A DNA stretch of 64,000 bases from an uncultured Rhodospirillaceae bacterium (GCA_945952105.1 CAMFGZ010000003.1:186001-250000), one strand, 5' to 3'; positions 42,346 to 51,270 are shown, counted from the first letter of the stretch. A program made the numbers and translations. Notes: generated from the sequence alone by a model not told the origin.

Positions 42346-43932
42346 ATGGCTTCCTTCACCTACCGTCACTATCCCTACCATCGGCCCGCCGAACTCGACG
42401 GCAGGAGCGAGCGCCGGGCGGTCGTGATCGTGGGTGCCGGCATGGCCGGTCCCACGCTCGCCCTGGCGCTGGCCCAGCGCGGCGTGCGCTCCGTCGTGCT
42501 CGATGAGGACGATACGGTGAGCCTCGGCAGCCGCTCGATCTGCCAGGCCAAGCACAGTCTCGAGACCTGGGATCGGTTCGGCGTCGCAAGCCGCATGGTC
42601 GAGAAGGGCATCACCTGGGAGCAGGGCGAGCTTTACCTTCATGACAAGCCGGTCTTCCGCTTCAACCTGCAGCCCGAACCCGGACACAAGTTCCCAGCCT
42701 TCGTGAACCTGCAGCAGTACTACGTGGAGGAGTATCTCTACGGGCGCTGCCTCGACGAAAATCTCATCGAGATGCGCTTCCGCAACAAGCTGGTCGCCAT
42801 CACGCCGGACAAGGACGGTGTCGTCGTCGAGGTCGAAACACCGGACGGCCGCTATACGCTCGATGCAGACTGGCTGGTGGCCTGCGATGGCGTGCGCAGC
42901 ACGGTGCGCCACCTGATGGATCTGCCTTATCCGGGCGAGGTCTTTCACGATCGCTTCCTGATCGCGGACATCCGGCTGCTGAGCGAGCTGCCGAAGGAAC
43001 GGCGCTTCTGGTTCTACCCTCCGTTCCATCCGACCAACTCGGTGCTGCTGCACCGCCAGGCCGACAATGTGCTGCGGGTCGATTTCCAGCTCGGTCCCGA
43101 CGCCGATCCGGAGGAGGAAAAGAAGCCAGAAAACATCGACCGGCGCCTGCGCCAGATGTTCGGTCCCGAGGCACGCTGGGAGCACGAATGGACCAGCGTC
43201 TATACCTTCACCTGCCGCATGATGGATCGCTTCGTGCACGACCGGGTGATCTTCGCCGGCGATGCCGCGCATGTCGTCTCGCCGTTCGGGGCACGCGGCG
43301 GCAATGGGGCGATCGCCGACGTCGACAATCTCGCCTGGAAGCTGGCGATGATCGTGCGCAAGACCGCGCCGGCATCGCTGCTTGAGAGCTATTGCATCGA
43401 GCGCCGCGCGGCCGCGCGCGAGAATATCCTGAACTCGACGCGCAGCACCGATTTCATCACCCCGAAGTTCCCGGCCTCGCGCGCCTTCCGCGACGCCACC
43501 CTGTCGCTGGCGCGCGACTTTCCCTTCGCCCGTGCGCTGATCAACAGTGGCCGACTGTCGGTGCCGACGGCGCAGGCGGGATCGCCTCTCGATACACCGG
43601 ACGACGACACCGGCTGGGGCCGCGGTCCGGGGCCGGGGCGCGCAATGCTCGACGCGCCGACGGGAAAGGAGGGTGAAGGCTGGCTGATCGACGGGCTCGG
43701 ACCGGAGTTCACCGTGCTGACGTTCGCCGACGAGCAGGCTCGGGTCGTCGATCTGCCGCGCGAGGCGACTTGCCTCTGCATCGTGGGCGACGGGCTGGCC
43801 CGTCAGCGCTACGATGCGCGGCCGGGAACGACCTATCTCATTCGTCCCGACCGCTATGTTGCGGCCCGCTGGCGCCGCCTCGACGTTGCGGCAATCGCGA
43901 CGGCACTCCAGCGGGCGACCGGAAACGGCTGA
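42346..43932 (+). CDS. FAD-dependent monooxygenase (PheA/TfdB/MhpA-like)
   Basis: This is a class A flavoprotein hydroxylase of 528 residues. It has the dinucleotide motif VIVGAGMAGPTLALA (27-41), the CDGVRSTVR DG motif, and the FAD-ribose motif GDAAHVVSPFGARGG. Residues about 430-520 look like the C-terminal thioredoxin-like domain of phenol-hydroxylase-type enzymes. Such enzymes hydroxylate aromatic rings using NAD(P)H and O2; the substrate is unknown. It is followed directly by a DUF2783 gene, a frequent partner of these oxidoreductases. Confidence 0.88.
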   Translation: MASFTYRHYPYHRPAELDGRSERRAVVIVGAGMAGPTLALALAQRGVRSVVLDEDDTVSLGSRSICQAKHSLETWDRFGVASRMVEKGITWEQGELYLHDKPVFRFNLQPEPGHKFPAFVNLQQYYVEEYLYGRCLDENLIEMRFRNKLVAITPDKDGVVVEVETPDGRYTLDADWLVACDGVRSTVRHLMDLPYPGEVFHDRFLIADIRLLSELPKERRFWFYPPFHPTNSVLLHRQADNVLRVDFQLGPDADPEEEKKPENIDRRLRQMFGPEARWEHEWTSVYTFTCRMMDRFVHDRVIFAGDAAHVVSPFGARGGNGAIADVDNLAWKLAMIVRKTAPASLLESYCIERRAAARENILNSTRSTDFITPKFPASRAFRDATLSLARDFPFARALINSGRLSVPTAQAGSPLDTPDDDTGWGRGPGPGRAMLDAPTGKEGEGWLIDGLGPEFTVLTFADEQARVVDLPREATCLCIVGDGLARQRYDARPGTTYLIRPDRYVAARWRRLDVAAIATALQRATGNG

Positions 43933-43942
43933 GGAGACCGCG

Positions 43943-44161
43943 ATGGCCGAGACACCGACCGGCGCGCTGCGCCGCACGTTGAACCTTGCCCGCCCCGACG
44001 ACGTTTATAACGCAATCGTCGATGCGCATCGCGACCTCAGCGACGAGCAATGCCGCGCCTTCGACGCGCGCCTTATTCTGCTTTTGGCGAATCACGTCGG
44101 CGACGAGGACGTGCTGCGCGAGGCGCTGGCCGCGGCCCGCGAGACGATGGAGGAGGCATGA
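43943..44161 (+). CDS. DUF2783 small protein
   Basis: This is a 72-residue, acidic, all-helical protein beginning [15 protein letters not shown], with the [18 protein letters not shown] and [15 protein letters not shown] segments typical of DUF2783. The start ATG 43943 has GAGGAG 5-10 nt upstream. It lies 10 nt after a FAD monooxygenase and overlaps the next SDR gene by ATGA. The family is recurrently found beside FAD oxidoreductases, suggesting a subunit or chaperone role, but it has no known activity. Confidence 0.82.
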   Translation: MAETPTGALRRTLNLARPDDVYNAIVDAHRDLSDEQCRAFDARLILLLANHVGDEDVLREALAAARETMEEA

Positions 44162-44913
44162 AGGACACGCTCAGCGGACGCCTGGCACTCGTGACGGGCG
44201 CAGGCCGCGGCAACGGCGCCGCCATCGCGCGGGGGCTCGCTTCGGCCGGCGCCCGGGTCATCGTCACCGACGTCGACCTCGAGGCGGCGCGCACGATCGC
44301 CGACAGCATCGTCAAGGCGGGCGGCGAGGCGCGCGGCCATGCGCTAGACGTCACCGACCAGGAAAGCTGCACGAAACTGGCGCAGGACATCTCGCTGCTG
44401 GTCGGTCCGATCAGCATCCTGGTCAACAATGCCGGCATCTTCCTGCGCGGCGGCCTGACGGGTCCGGACGGCCGTGCGCGCTGGGAGCGCACGATGGAGG
44501 TGAATGTCCAGGGACCGTTCAATGTCACCATGGCTTTCGTCGAACAGCTCAAGCACACGAAGGGCAGCATCGTGAACATCGCCTCGATCAACTCGTTCGT
44601 GGCCCCGGCCGGCAGCGGCGTCTATCCGGTGTCCAAGGGTGCGGTCGCGCAGTTCACGCGCGCGCTGGCCAGCGAACTGGCGCCCGACGGGGTGCGGGTG
44701 AACGCTCTGGCGCCGGGCATCATCGCCACGGCAATGACGGAAGTGACGCGCGCCGATCCGAAGAAACTGGAGGGGTTCCTCGCCCATGTGCCGATGAAGC
44801 GGGTCGGGCAGCCGGAGGAGTTGGCGGGGCCGGTGGTGTTCCTGTGTTCGGAGGCGGCGAGCTACATCACCGGCGCCATCCTGCCGGTCGATGGAGGGTA
44901 TCTTGGCGTCTGA
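44158..44913 (+). CDS. short-chain dehydrogenase/reductase (SDR)
   Basis: This is a classical SDR of 251 residues with the cofactor motif TGAGRGNG (13-20), NNAG, active-site Ser in NIASINS, and YPVSK (Tyr/Lys pair), ending in PVDGGYLGV. The Asp at the end of beta-2 (VTDVD) favours NAD(H). Its start overlaps the DUF2783 stop and it encodes the ribosome-binding site of the following GNAT gene, so the four genes probably form one operon oxidising or reducing the monooxygenase product. Confidence 0.9.
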   Translation: MKDTLSGRLALVTGAGRGNGAAIARGLASAGARVIVTDVDLEAARTIADSIVKAGGEARGHALDVTDQESCTKLAQDISLLVGPISILVNNAGIFLRGGLTGPDGRARWERTMEVNVQGPFNVTMAFVEQLKHTKGSIVNIASINSFVAPAGSGVYPVSKGAVAQFTRALASELAPDGVRVNALAPGIIATAMTEVTRADPKKLEGFLAHVPMKRVGQPEELAGPVVFLCSEAASYITGAILPVDGGYLGV

Positions 44914-45409
44914 TCCGGAAAAGCTCGTGGTGCGGCCGGCGACGGTTGACGATGTCGACACGCTGCACCGCTTCTCGGTCGATCTCGCGACCTACGAGGA
45001 CGAGCCCGATGCCGTCGGCTCGACGCCGCAGACCCTGGCGCGCGACGGGTTCGGCGAGAATCCGCAGTTCGCTGCGCTGATTGCAGAGCGGGCAGGGAAG
45101 CCGGTGGGCTTCATTCTCTACACGTTCAACTACTCGGTTTGGACCGCGGCGCGCGGCGTCTTCATCGAGGATATCTGGGTGGTGCCGGAGGAGCGACGCG
45201 CCGGCGTCGCCCGCGCACTGATGCAGGGCCTCGCGCGGGAGTGCGTCGCCAAGGGCTACAAGCGCATCGACCTCAATGTCCTCGACTGGAATCCGGCGCG
45301 CGGCTTCTACGAGCGCCTGGGCTATCGTTGGATCCGCAACTGGCTGCCCTACCGGCTGAGCGGCGAGGCGTTGAGCGCGCTCGCTAGCTCTTCTTCGAAA
45401 GGCTCATGA
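44903..45409 (+). CDS. GNAT family N-acetyltransferase
   Basis: The protein has about 168 residues with the GNAT fold: the acetyl-CoA loop motif [12 protein letters not shown] (R/Q-x-x-G-x-A/G) and the C-terminal [14 protein letters not shown] segment, as in diamine/amino-acid acetyltransferases. I choose TTG 44903 (MASDPEKL) because GGAGGG lies 5-10 nt upstream (44893-44898); an ATG at 44891 is in frame but has no ribosome-binding site. The start overlaps the SDR end. The 3' end overlaps the convergent thioesterase gene by 26 nt. Confidence 0.85.
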   Translation: MASDPEKLVVRPATVDDVDTLHRFSVDLATYEDEPDAVGSTPQTLARDGFGENPQFAALIAERAGKPVGFILYTFNYSVWTAARGVFIEDIWVVPEERRAGVARALMQGLARECVAKGYKRIDLNVLDWNPARGFYERLGYRWIRNWLPYRLSGEALSALASSSSKGS

Positions 45410-45902
45410 CCCTTCCGGCCTTGGCCGGCTTGGGAAGAGACTTGTGGGTCTCCCAGATCGCGTCGAGGCGCTCGGTCACAGGCACCGGCCAGGGGCCGGA
45501 ACGCCGCGTCTCGTAGTTTATGTTCATCACGATGGTCTCGTTTGTCGCCGCCAGGTAATCCTGCTCGGCGTGATACATCTCGTGGAAGAGATGGACCTTC
45601 TTGGCATCGCGGGCGAGAAGCTGGGTGGTGAAGCGCAGCGGCGCGCCTTCCCGGACCTCGCGGTCGTAGGTGACATGGGTCTCGAGCACGAAGGTCATGC
45701 CGAGCTTGCCGTCGACATAGCGGCGGCCCAGTCCCATGTTGCGCATGAAGGCGCCCGACGCCTGGTCGAAGGCCGCGACGTAGAAGGCCACGTTCATGTG
45801 GCCGTTCCAGTCGACCCATTCCGGAATGACCGTGGAGCGGTGGGTGTCGAGCGGGGCGCGGGTGATCAGTTCGGGAAGTTCGTACGGCAGGGACTGAAGC
45901 AT
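45384..45902 (-). CDS. 4HBT thioesterase, tandem paralogue 2
   Basis: This is a hotdog-fold thioesterase of 172 residues. The catalytic region WVDWNGHMNVAFYVAAFD (from about residue 28) carries the Asp of the YbgC/4-hydroxybenzoyl-CoA thioesterase group. It is similar along its whole length to the gene just upstream (45911-46423), sharing GMTFVLE-HVTYDREV, YLAATNE and RRS-PWP segments, so the two arose by tandem duplication. Relatives act on carnitine-derived betainyl-CoA and other short acyl-CoAs. Confidence 0.88.
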   Translation of the reverse strand: MLQSLPYELPELITRAPLDTHRSTVIPEWVDWNGHMNVAFYVAAFDQASGAFMRNMGLGRRYVDGKLGMTFVLETHVTYDREVREGAPLRFTTQLLARDAKKVHLFHEMYHAEQDYLAATNETIVMNINYETRRSGPWPVPVTERLDAIWETHKSLPKPAKAGRVMSLSKKS

Positions 45903-45910
45903 GGACGCTG

Positions 45911-46423
45911 TTACTTCTTCTTGATTCCGATGAGACGGCCGGCCTGGGCCGGGCGGGGAAGGGCGGCGTGCGCCGCGGCGAGCTTCTCGATGCGCTCCAT
46001 GGCGAAGTCGGGCCACGGCGCCGAGCGGCGAGTGTTGTAGTCGATGTTCATCAGCATGAGTTCGTTGGTGGCGGCGAGATAGCCTTCCTTCGCATGATAC
46101 ATCATGTGGATGTAGTGGATGCGCTTGGCGTCGTGGTCGAGGATCTGCGTGGTGATCCGCAGCGGATCCCCCTCTTTGACCTCGCGATCGTAGGTCACGT
46201 GCGCTTCCAGCACGAAGGTCATGCCGATCTTGTCGCGCGTATATTCGTACCCGCAGCCGAATTGCTGGCAGAGCGTGTCCGTCGCCTTGTCGAAGGCCAC
46301 GACGTAGTAGCCCACGTTCATGTGGCCGTTCCAGTCGATCCAGTCGGGCAGCACGGTGGCGGGATGGCGATCGAGCGGTGCCGTGAGGTCGAGATCGATC
46401 ATGGGATACGGAGCTAATTTCAT
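45911..46423 (-). CDS. 4HBT thioesterase, tandem paralogue 1
   Basis: This 170-residue hotdog thioesterase has the same core as its downstream copy: WIDWNGHMNVGYYVVAFD with the catalytic Asp, then GMTFVLEAHVTYDREV and YLAATNELMLMNIDYNTRRS. It lies 8 nt upstream of the second copy on the minus strand. Divergence in the N-terminus and around residues 50-60 suggests different acyl preferences. The gene is divergent from the SDR at 46492. Confidence 0.88.
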   Translation of the reverse strand: MKLAPYPMIDLDLTAPLDRHPATVLPDWIDWNGHMNVGYYVVAFDKATDTLCQQFGCGYEYTRDKIGMTFVLEAHVTYDREVKEGDPLRITTQILDHDAKRIHYIHMMYHAKEGYLAATNELMLMNIDYNTRRSAPWPDFAMERIEKLAAAHAALPRPAQAGRLIGIKKK

Positions 46424-46491
46424 GTGAACGACCGTAGCGAAGGGGCCGGTCGCACCGCAAGTTCTGCGCAACACCATTGCGAGGAGCGAAC

Positions 46492-47235
46492 ATGGCGAAG
46501 AAGACGAAGGCGGTCGTACTGGGCGTGGGCGCCGAGCGTGGGCTGGGGGCGGCTGCGAGCCGGCGCTTTGCGAAAGAGGGATATCACGTGCTGGTGGCCG
46601 GCCGGACCGGGCCGAAGATCGACAAGGTCGCGCAGGGCATTCGCAATGCCGGTGGCTCGGCGACGGCAATCGTGGTCGACGGGACGAAGGAAGAAGATGT
46701 CGTCACGCTGTTCGACAAGGCGATGGCCGACGATGCCGATGGCGCGCCGGCCGACCTGCTGGTCTTCAACATGGGCAACAATGCCGCCGTCGATTTCCGC
46801 GAGATGACGGCGCGGCATTTCGAGGATTCCTGGCGGGTCGGCTGCTTCGCCGGCTTCCTGTTCGGTCGCGAGGCCATGCGCCGGCTGGCGCCGCTCGGCC
46901 GTGGCACCGTGATCTTCACCGGTGCCTCGGGCTCGCTGCGCGGCCGGCCGCGCTTCGCTGCCTTCAACGCGACCAAGGGTGGGCTGCGCCTGCTGGTGCA
47001 GTCGATGGCGCGTGAGTTCGGCCCACAGGGCATCCATGTCGCCCACGCCATCATCGATGGCGGCATCGAGGGCGAGCGTCTGCTCTCGCGCATGCCCGAC
47101 CGCGTGGAGAAGGCGGGACCCGACGGGCTGCTGAACATCGACGCGATCGCCGACAGCTACTGGCACCTGCACCGCCAGCACCGCAGCGCCTGGACACACG
47201 AGATCGACCTGCGGCCTTACAAAGAGCCGTTCTGA
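46492..47235 (+). CDS. SDR-family protein with Phe at the catalytic Tyr position
   Basis: This is a 247-residue Rossmann protein. The cofactor loop is GVGAERGLG (11-19) and the first serine segment is FTGASGS (142-148). The YxxxK active site reads FNATK (Phe158-Lys162), so the general-acid Tyr is missing. The following REFGPQGIHVAHAIIDGGI segment is conserved in a particular SDR subfamily. It may be a reductase using another proton donor or a non-catalytic binding protein. ATG 46492 follows GAGGAG. Its stop lies 3 nt from the end of the convergent hydrolase. Confidence 0.85.
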   Translation: MAKKTKAVVLGVGAERGLGAAASRRFAKEGYHVLVAGRTGPKIDKVAQGIRNAGGSATAIVVDGTKEEDVVTLFDKAMADDADGAPADLLVFNMGNNAAVDFREMTARHFEDSWRVGCFAGFLFGREAMRRLAPLGRGTVIFTGASGSLRGRPRFAAFNATKGGLRLLVQSMAREFGPQGIHVAHAIIDGGIEGERLLSRMPDRVEKAGPDGLLNIDAIADSYWHLHRQHRSAWTHEIDLRPYKEPF

Positions 47236-47238
47236 CGA

Positions 47239-47958
47239 TCAGGGAATTGCGAGCAACTCCCCGATGACGAGGTCGGGTGCCGAGATGATGCAGTTGTGGC
47301 CGGCTTCGATCGAGCGATAGCGGACGTGCGGCATCGCCTGGACCTTCTCGTGCATGCCGGCCGACACGGGATAGCGCGGCTTGGTGCAGGCGATGTAGGT
47401 CATCGGTCGGCCGTTGCCCGCGGGATGATGCAGCGTGATCGGCTTGGTGTAGCAGGCGACCGGATGCGGCGTGAGATGGCTGTGCGTCCACGCCGCCAGT
47501 TCGGGATCGTCGATGATCAGGCTGCCGACCGGAGCGAAAGGCAGCACCTCGGTATCTTTCACGACCTTTATCAATTTCTTCCGCTTGGCCACGATCTCGG
47601 GCGGGATACGGCCGAAGATGGATTGGCCGTCGGTCGCGATGCCGCCGTCGATGATGACGAGATGGCCGATCCGGTCGGGAATCCGATCGGTGACCAGCGT
47701 CGCGATCAGGCTGCCGAAGCTGTGGCCGACCAGCACGATGTCGCGCAGGTCCTCCTTCTCCAGCGTGGCGATCGTCTCGGCCAGGAACACGTCGTTGTCG
47801 AGCTCGGGCGACAGTTCCGCCGCGCGCTCGCCCACACCCCGAAAGGGCAGGGCGCGGGCGTTGTGACCGGCCGCCGTCAGGCCTTCGAGCACGAATTTCC
47901 AGGACCATGCGCCCATCCAGGCGCCGGGAAGACAGACATAGGTACGGGGCTTACTCAT
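47239..47958 (-). CDS. alpha/beta hydrolase
   Basis: This cytoplasmic hydrolase of 239 residues opens with YVCLPGAWMGAW, the oxyanion-hole segment of the hydroxynitrile-lyase/salicylate-esterase-like group. The nucleophile elbow is GHSFG, and GHN near residue 225 supplies the likely catalytic His. Its start is immediately after the stop of the ankyrin-repeat gene on the same strand, with no gap, so the two are probably co-transcribed. Confidence 0.88.
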   Translation of the reverse strand: MSKPRTYVCLPGAWMGAWSWKFVLEGLTAAGHNARALPFRGVGERAAELSPELDNDVFLAETIATLEKEDLRDIVLVGHSFGSLIATLVTDRIPDRIGHLVIIDGGIATDGQSIFGRIPPEIVAKRKKLIKVVKDTEVLPFAPVGSLIIDDPELAAWTHSHLTPHPVACYTKPITLHHPAGNGRPMTYIACTKPRYPVSAGMHEKVQAMPHVRYRSIEAGHNCIISAPDLVIGELLAIP

Positions 47959-48537
47959 TCAACGCGCGCCGGCGGCCTCCAGGATCGAGGCGATCTGGCG
48001 CAGGCCACGCCGTCGTGCGTGACCGAGCGGCGTGACGCCCTGGTTGTCGGGAAGATTGACGTTGGCGCCGTGCGCAAGGAGCAAGCGCGCGATCTCGATA
48101 TAGGCCGGACCATCGTCACCCAGGATCGTGACCTCGAGCAGGGCCGTCCAGCCCAGCCGATTCACGTGGTTCACGTCGATCGCGGTCTTCAGCAGCTCGC
48201 GCACTGTCTCGACATGGCCGTGATGGCAGGCCGGGATCAGCGCAGTGCCACCGTAACGGTTGGTGCTTTTGAGATCGGCGCCGGCTTGCAGGGCGAGCTT
48301 CAGGATGTCCAGGCGCCCTTCTGCGCCCGCCAGCAGGAAAGCACTGTCGCGCTTCTCGTCCTGGGCGTTGACGCTGGTGCCGGCCGCGATCAGTCGGCGG
48401 GCGGTCTCGACGTCGTTGCGCTGCGTCGCCTCGATCAGGGCGCGCTCGTCGGCGGTGAGGGTCTGGGCTGTCACGGCGCCAGTCCATAGCAGAACGAGCA
48501 GGGCGAGGACGAGCCGCAACGTTTTCGGGGCTTTCAT
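47959..48537 (-). CDS. exported ankyrin-repeat protein
   Basis: The 192-residue precursor has a signal peptide (hydrophobic LRLVLALLVLLWTGAVTA, cleavage near residue 25). About four ankyrin repeats follow: ALIEATQRNDVETARRLIAAG, AFLLAGAEGRLDILKLALQAG, ALIPACHHGHVETVRELL, and a final one with IARLLLAHGANVNLPDNQG. Ankyrin repeats mediate protein contacts; periplasmic versions occur in bacteria with varied roles. The start ATG 48537 is chosen because upstream in-frame codons precede the signal peptide and run into the divergent gene. Confidence 0.88.
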   Translation of the reverse strand: MKAPKTLRLVLALLVLLWTGAVTAQTLTADERALIEATQRNDVETARRLIAAGTSVNAQDEKRDSAFLLAGAEGRLDILKLALQAGADLKSTNRYGGTALIPACHHGHVETVRELLKTAIDVNHVNRLGWTALLEVTILGDDGPAYIEIARLLLAHGANVNLPDNQGVTPLGHARRRGLRQIASILEAAGAR

Positions 48538-48574
48538 CGGCGTGCTAGCGTGCCGCAAACAAACGGAGGATGCC

Positions 48575-49597
48575 ATGGCCACCAATCGTCGCGTGCTGCT
48601 GAAGTCGCGTCCGCAGGGCGAACCGACCCTCGCCAACTTCGACATCGTCGACCAGGCGATTCCCGAGCCCCGGGACGGCGAGTATCTCTCGCGCACGATC
48701 TGGCTGTCGCTCGATCCCTATATGCGCGGCCGCATGGCGGAGGCCAAGGGTTATGCCTCGAACGTCAATCTCGGCGATGCGATGGTCGGCGGTACGGTCG
48801 GCCAGGTCGTCAAGTCGAAGAATCCGCGCTTCAAGGAAGGCGATTATGTCGTCGAGTATGCCGGCTGGCAGAGCTACGCCGTTTCCACCGGCGACATGTC
48901 GATGAAGCTCGATCCCGGCGCCGCGCCGCTCTCGACCGCGCTCTCGGTGCTGGGGATGCCCGGCATGACCGCCTGGTGGGGACTGATGGAGATCGGCAAG
49001 CCCAAGGCGGGTGAAACCGTGGTCGTGTCGGCAGCGTCCGGCGCCGTCGGATCGGTGGTCGGTCAGCTCGCCAAGCTCAAGGGGTGCCGCGCGGTCGGCA
49101 TCGCTGGCGGCAAGGACAAGTGCGATTACGTCGTGAACGAGCTGGGCTTCGATGCCTGCGTCGACTATCGCGCGGCCGAGGGCAACCTGTTCAAGGAACT
49201 GCGGGCGGCGGCGCCCAAGGGCATCGACATCTATTTCGAGAATGTCGGTGGTGCGGTGCAGGCCGCCGTCGTGCCGCAGCTCAACGACTTCGCGCGCGTG
49301 CCCCTGTGCGGGTTGATCTCGCAGTACAACGAAATGCAGATGAACCCGGGTCCCGACTGGCGCCTGCTGCTGATCAAGCGCGCCACGGTGACGGGATTCA
49401 TCGTGTCCGATCACTTCGGCCAGATGGCCGACTTCTGGAAGGAAGTGCCGGCCGCGGTGAAGGCCGGCAAGATCAAGTATCGCGAGGACATCGTGAAGGG
49501 CATCGAGAACGCGCCCGAGGCCTTCATCGGTCTTCTGAAGGGCCGGAACTTCGGCAAGCTGCTGGTGCAGGTCGCCGACGATCCGACCCGGAGGTAG
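48575..49597 (+). CDS. NADP-dependent oxidoreductase, MDR family (CurA/PTGR-like)
   Basis: This is a zinc-free medium-chain reductase of 340 residues. It begins with VLLKSRPQGEPTLANF and has LSLDPYMRGRM, the family marker of CurA, prostaglandin/leukotriene B4 reductases and 2-alkenal reductases. The cofactor loop is AASGAVGS. Members reduce activated C=C bonds with NADPH. Start ATG 48575 has GGAGGA at 48565-48570. It is divergent from the ankyrin gene. Confidence 0.9.
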   Translation: MATNRRVLLKSRPQGEPTLANFDIVDQAIPEPRDGEYLSRTIWLSLDPYMRGRMAEAKGYASNVNLGDAMVGGTVGQVVKSKNPRFKEGDYVVEYAGWQSYAVSTGDMSMKLDPGAAPLSTALSVLGMPGMTAWWGLMEIGKPKAGETVVVSAASGAVGSVVGQLAKLKGCRAVGIAGGKDKCDYVVNELGFDACVDYRAAEGNLFKELRAAAPKGIDIYFENVGGAVQAAVVPQLNDFARVPLCGLISQYNEMQMNPGPDWRLLLIKRATVTGFIVSDHFGQMADFWKEVPAAVKAGKIKYREDIVKGIENAPEAFIGLLKGRNFGKLLVQVADDPTRR

Positions 49598-49615
49598 CCG
49601 ACCCGGAAGGAGCGC

Positions 49616-50200
49616 TCAGGCGGCGGGCCGGTTCTTCAGCGCGAGGCCCATCGTGATCCAGCCCGAGCCGATGAAGATCAGGTCGATGCCGAGGAAGATG
49701 CCGAGCACGAAGAAGCTGGAGGCCGGCCACTGGGCGATGATCATCGCGCCCAGCAGCAGGGTCACGAGGCCGGAGACCACGATCCAGCCCCACGGCTTGC
49801 CGGCCGCCTTCATGCTGAAAGCGAGGAAGATGCGCAGCACGCCGCCGGCGACGAGGGCGGCACCGAGCATCAGGGTCAGGATGGTCGCGGCGGCGAACGG
49901 GTTCATCAGGGCGATGAAGCCGGCGCCGACATAGAGCAGGCCGAGCAGCATCCAGACCGCGAACTTGCCCCAGCCCTTGACGCTGAAGGCGGCCACGATC
50001 TCGGCGACGCCACCCATGATCATCATGATGCCGACGATCATCACGGCGGAAGCTGTAGCGGCGACGGCGCTGCCCAGCGCAATGAAGCCGGCGATCAGGA
50101 ACACGACGCCCAGGGCGACGATCCATCCCCACTTGGCGCGCAGGACCTTCAGTCCTTCCGCAAGATTGGGAGGCAGGGGGCCATTGGTGGACAGGGTCAT
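49616..50200 (-). CDS. hdeD: HdeD-like DUF308 membrane protein
   Basis: The 194-residue protein has six transmembrane helices arranged as three DUF308 hairpin repeats, matching HdeD, an inner-membrane protein linked to acid resistance at high cell density in E. coli. Repeats with G(V/A)AE(I/L)VAAF and GxxRIFLAF are visible. The gene is monocistronic, convergent with the MDR reductase and divergent from the Nudix gene; a TGTGAC/GTCACA inverted repeat lies in the shared 93-nt promoter region. Confidence 0.85.
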   Translation of the reverse strand: MTLSTNGPLPPNLAEGLKVLRAKWGWIVALGVVFLIAGFIALGSAVAATASAVMIVGIMMIMGGVAEIVAAFSVKGWGKFAVWMLLGLLYVGAGFIALMNPFAAATILTLMLGAALVAGGVLRIFLAFSMKAAGKPWGWIVVSGLVTLLLGAMIIAQWPASSFFVLGIFLGIDLIFIGSGWITMGLALKNRPAA

Positions 50201-50270
50201 GACGTGCTCCTTCAGAGCGGAATGGACGCTGTCAGGATACACCCGCCCATTGGCACTGTCGCCGCTTGTA

Positions 50271-50290
50271 TGTGACACTTCGCCGTCACA
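50271..50290. promoter_or_regulatory. inverted repeat in the hdeD/Nudix divergent region
   Basis: TGTGAC (50271-50276) and GTCACA (50285-50290) form a 20-bp inverted repeat ending 3 nt before the ATG at 50294. The half-sites resemble CRP/FNR arms but the spacer between TGTGA and TCACA is 10 instead of 6. Confidence 0.3.
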
Positions 50291-50293
50291 CGA

Positions 50294-51145
50294 ATGCAGG
50301 AAGACATGACCGAACCGAAGAAAGAGGCGTCGCCGCCGCGTCCAGCCACCACCGTACTGCTGCTGCGCCCGTCCAGGCCGGGCGATGCCGGCTCGCCGCT
50401 CGAAGTGTTCATGGTCGTTCGCCATCACCAGATCGATTCCTTCTCCGGCGCGCTGGTCTTCCCCGGCGGCAAGCTCGAGGATGCGGATGGGGCCGCGTCG
50501 CTGCGCGCGCGTTGCGGCGGCGCCGACAAGATCGACGATGCGGAGCTCAAGTTCCGGGTGGCCGGCGTGCGCGAGGCCTTCGAGGAATGCGGCGTGCTGC
50601 TCGCCCGCAAGCGTGGCCAGCGCGCGCTGATCGGGGCGGCCGATCTCAAAGGGATCGAGGAGCGCTGGCGCGCCAGGCTCGCCAAGGACGAGGCGAGCAT
50701 CGTCGACCTGGTCGAGGCCGAGGATCTCGAGATCGCGACCGACCTGATGACGCCCTATGCGCACTGGATCACGCCGACCTTCGTGCCGAAGCGCTTCGAT
50801 ACCTGGTTCTTCCTGGCCGAGGCGCCGGAGGATCAGGTCGCGCTGCACGACGGATCGGAATCGACCGATTCGGTCTGGATCGGTGCGCAGGAAGCGATCG
50901 ACGAGGCGATGGCCGGCAAGCGCACGCTGGTTCACGCCACGACGAAGAACCTGGAGCTGCTGGCCGAGGGCGGGACCGTCGTCGGCGCGATCGCCGCGGC
51001 GAAGGCACGGAAGATCGTCACCGTGCAGCCCTGGGTCGAGGCGCGGGACGGCAAGAAGTTCCTGCACATTCCGGAGGGGGCGGGCTACCGCAACCTCGTG
51101 CGCGAAATGCCGGCCGCCGGCGGGGTTCCGCAAGCCGGAAGGTAG
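50294..51145 (+). CDS. NUDT19-like Nudix hydrolase (putative acyl-CoA diphosphatase)
   Basis: This is a Nudix protein of 283 residues whose Nudix box is interrupted: the Gly-Gly-Lys (58-60) is separated from REAFEECG (93-100) by about 20 extra residues compared with the normal spacing. Such insertions are typical of the NUDT19/RP2-like group, which hydrolyses CoA and acyl-CoA esters. The location just upstream of acyl-CoA-acting genes fits. ATG 50294 or 50306 may be the start. Confidence 0.8.
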   Translation: MQEDMTEPKKEASPPRPATTVLLLRPSRPGDAGSPLEVFMVVRHHQIDSFSGALVFPGGKLEDADGAASLRARCGGADKIDDAELKFRVAGVREAFEECGVLLARKRGQRALIGAADLKGIEERWRARLAKDEASIVDLVEAEDLEIATDLMTPYAHWITPTFVPKRFDTWFFLAEAPEDQVALHDGSESTDSVWIGAQEAIDEAMAGKRTLVHATTKNLELLAEGGTVVGAIAAAKARKIVTVQPWVEARDGKKFLHIPEGAGYRNLVREMPAAGGVPQAGR

Positions 51146-51270
51146 TTCCGCAGAGAGGACCCATGAGCGCAAAAGCGGCTCGCCCGGAACGGGCGGCCGC
51201 GCTAAGAGCGGGGCCATAAACGCTCGTTCATGAACCGACTTTTGTCGGACCAGGTGGAGGAAGAAGTACG

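Noticed and set aside
51163..51219. An 18-codon frame with a plausible ribosome-binding site between the Nudix and HMGCS-like genes
   Set aside because: Too short to judge, Ala/Arg-rich as expected from random high-GC sequence, and without a regulatory-peptide pattern.
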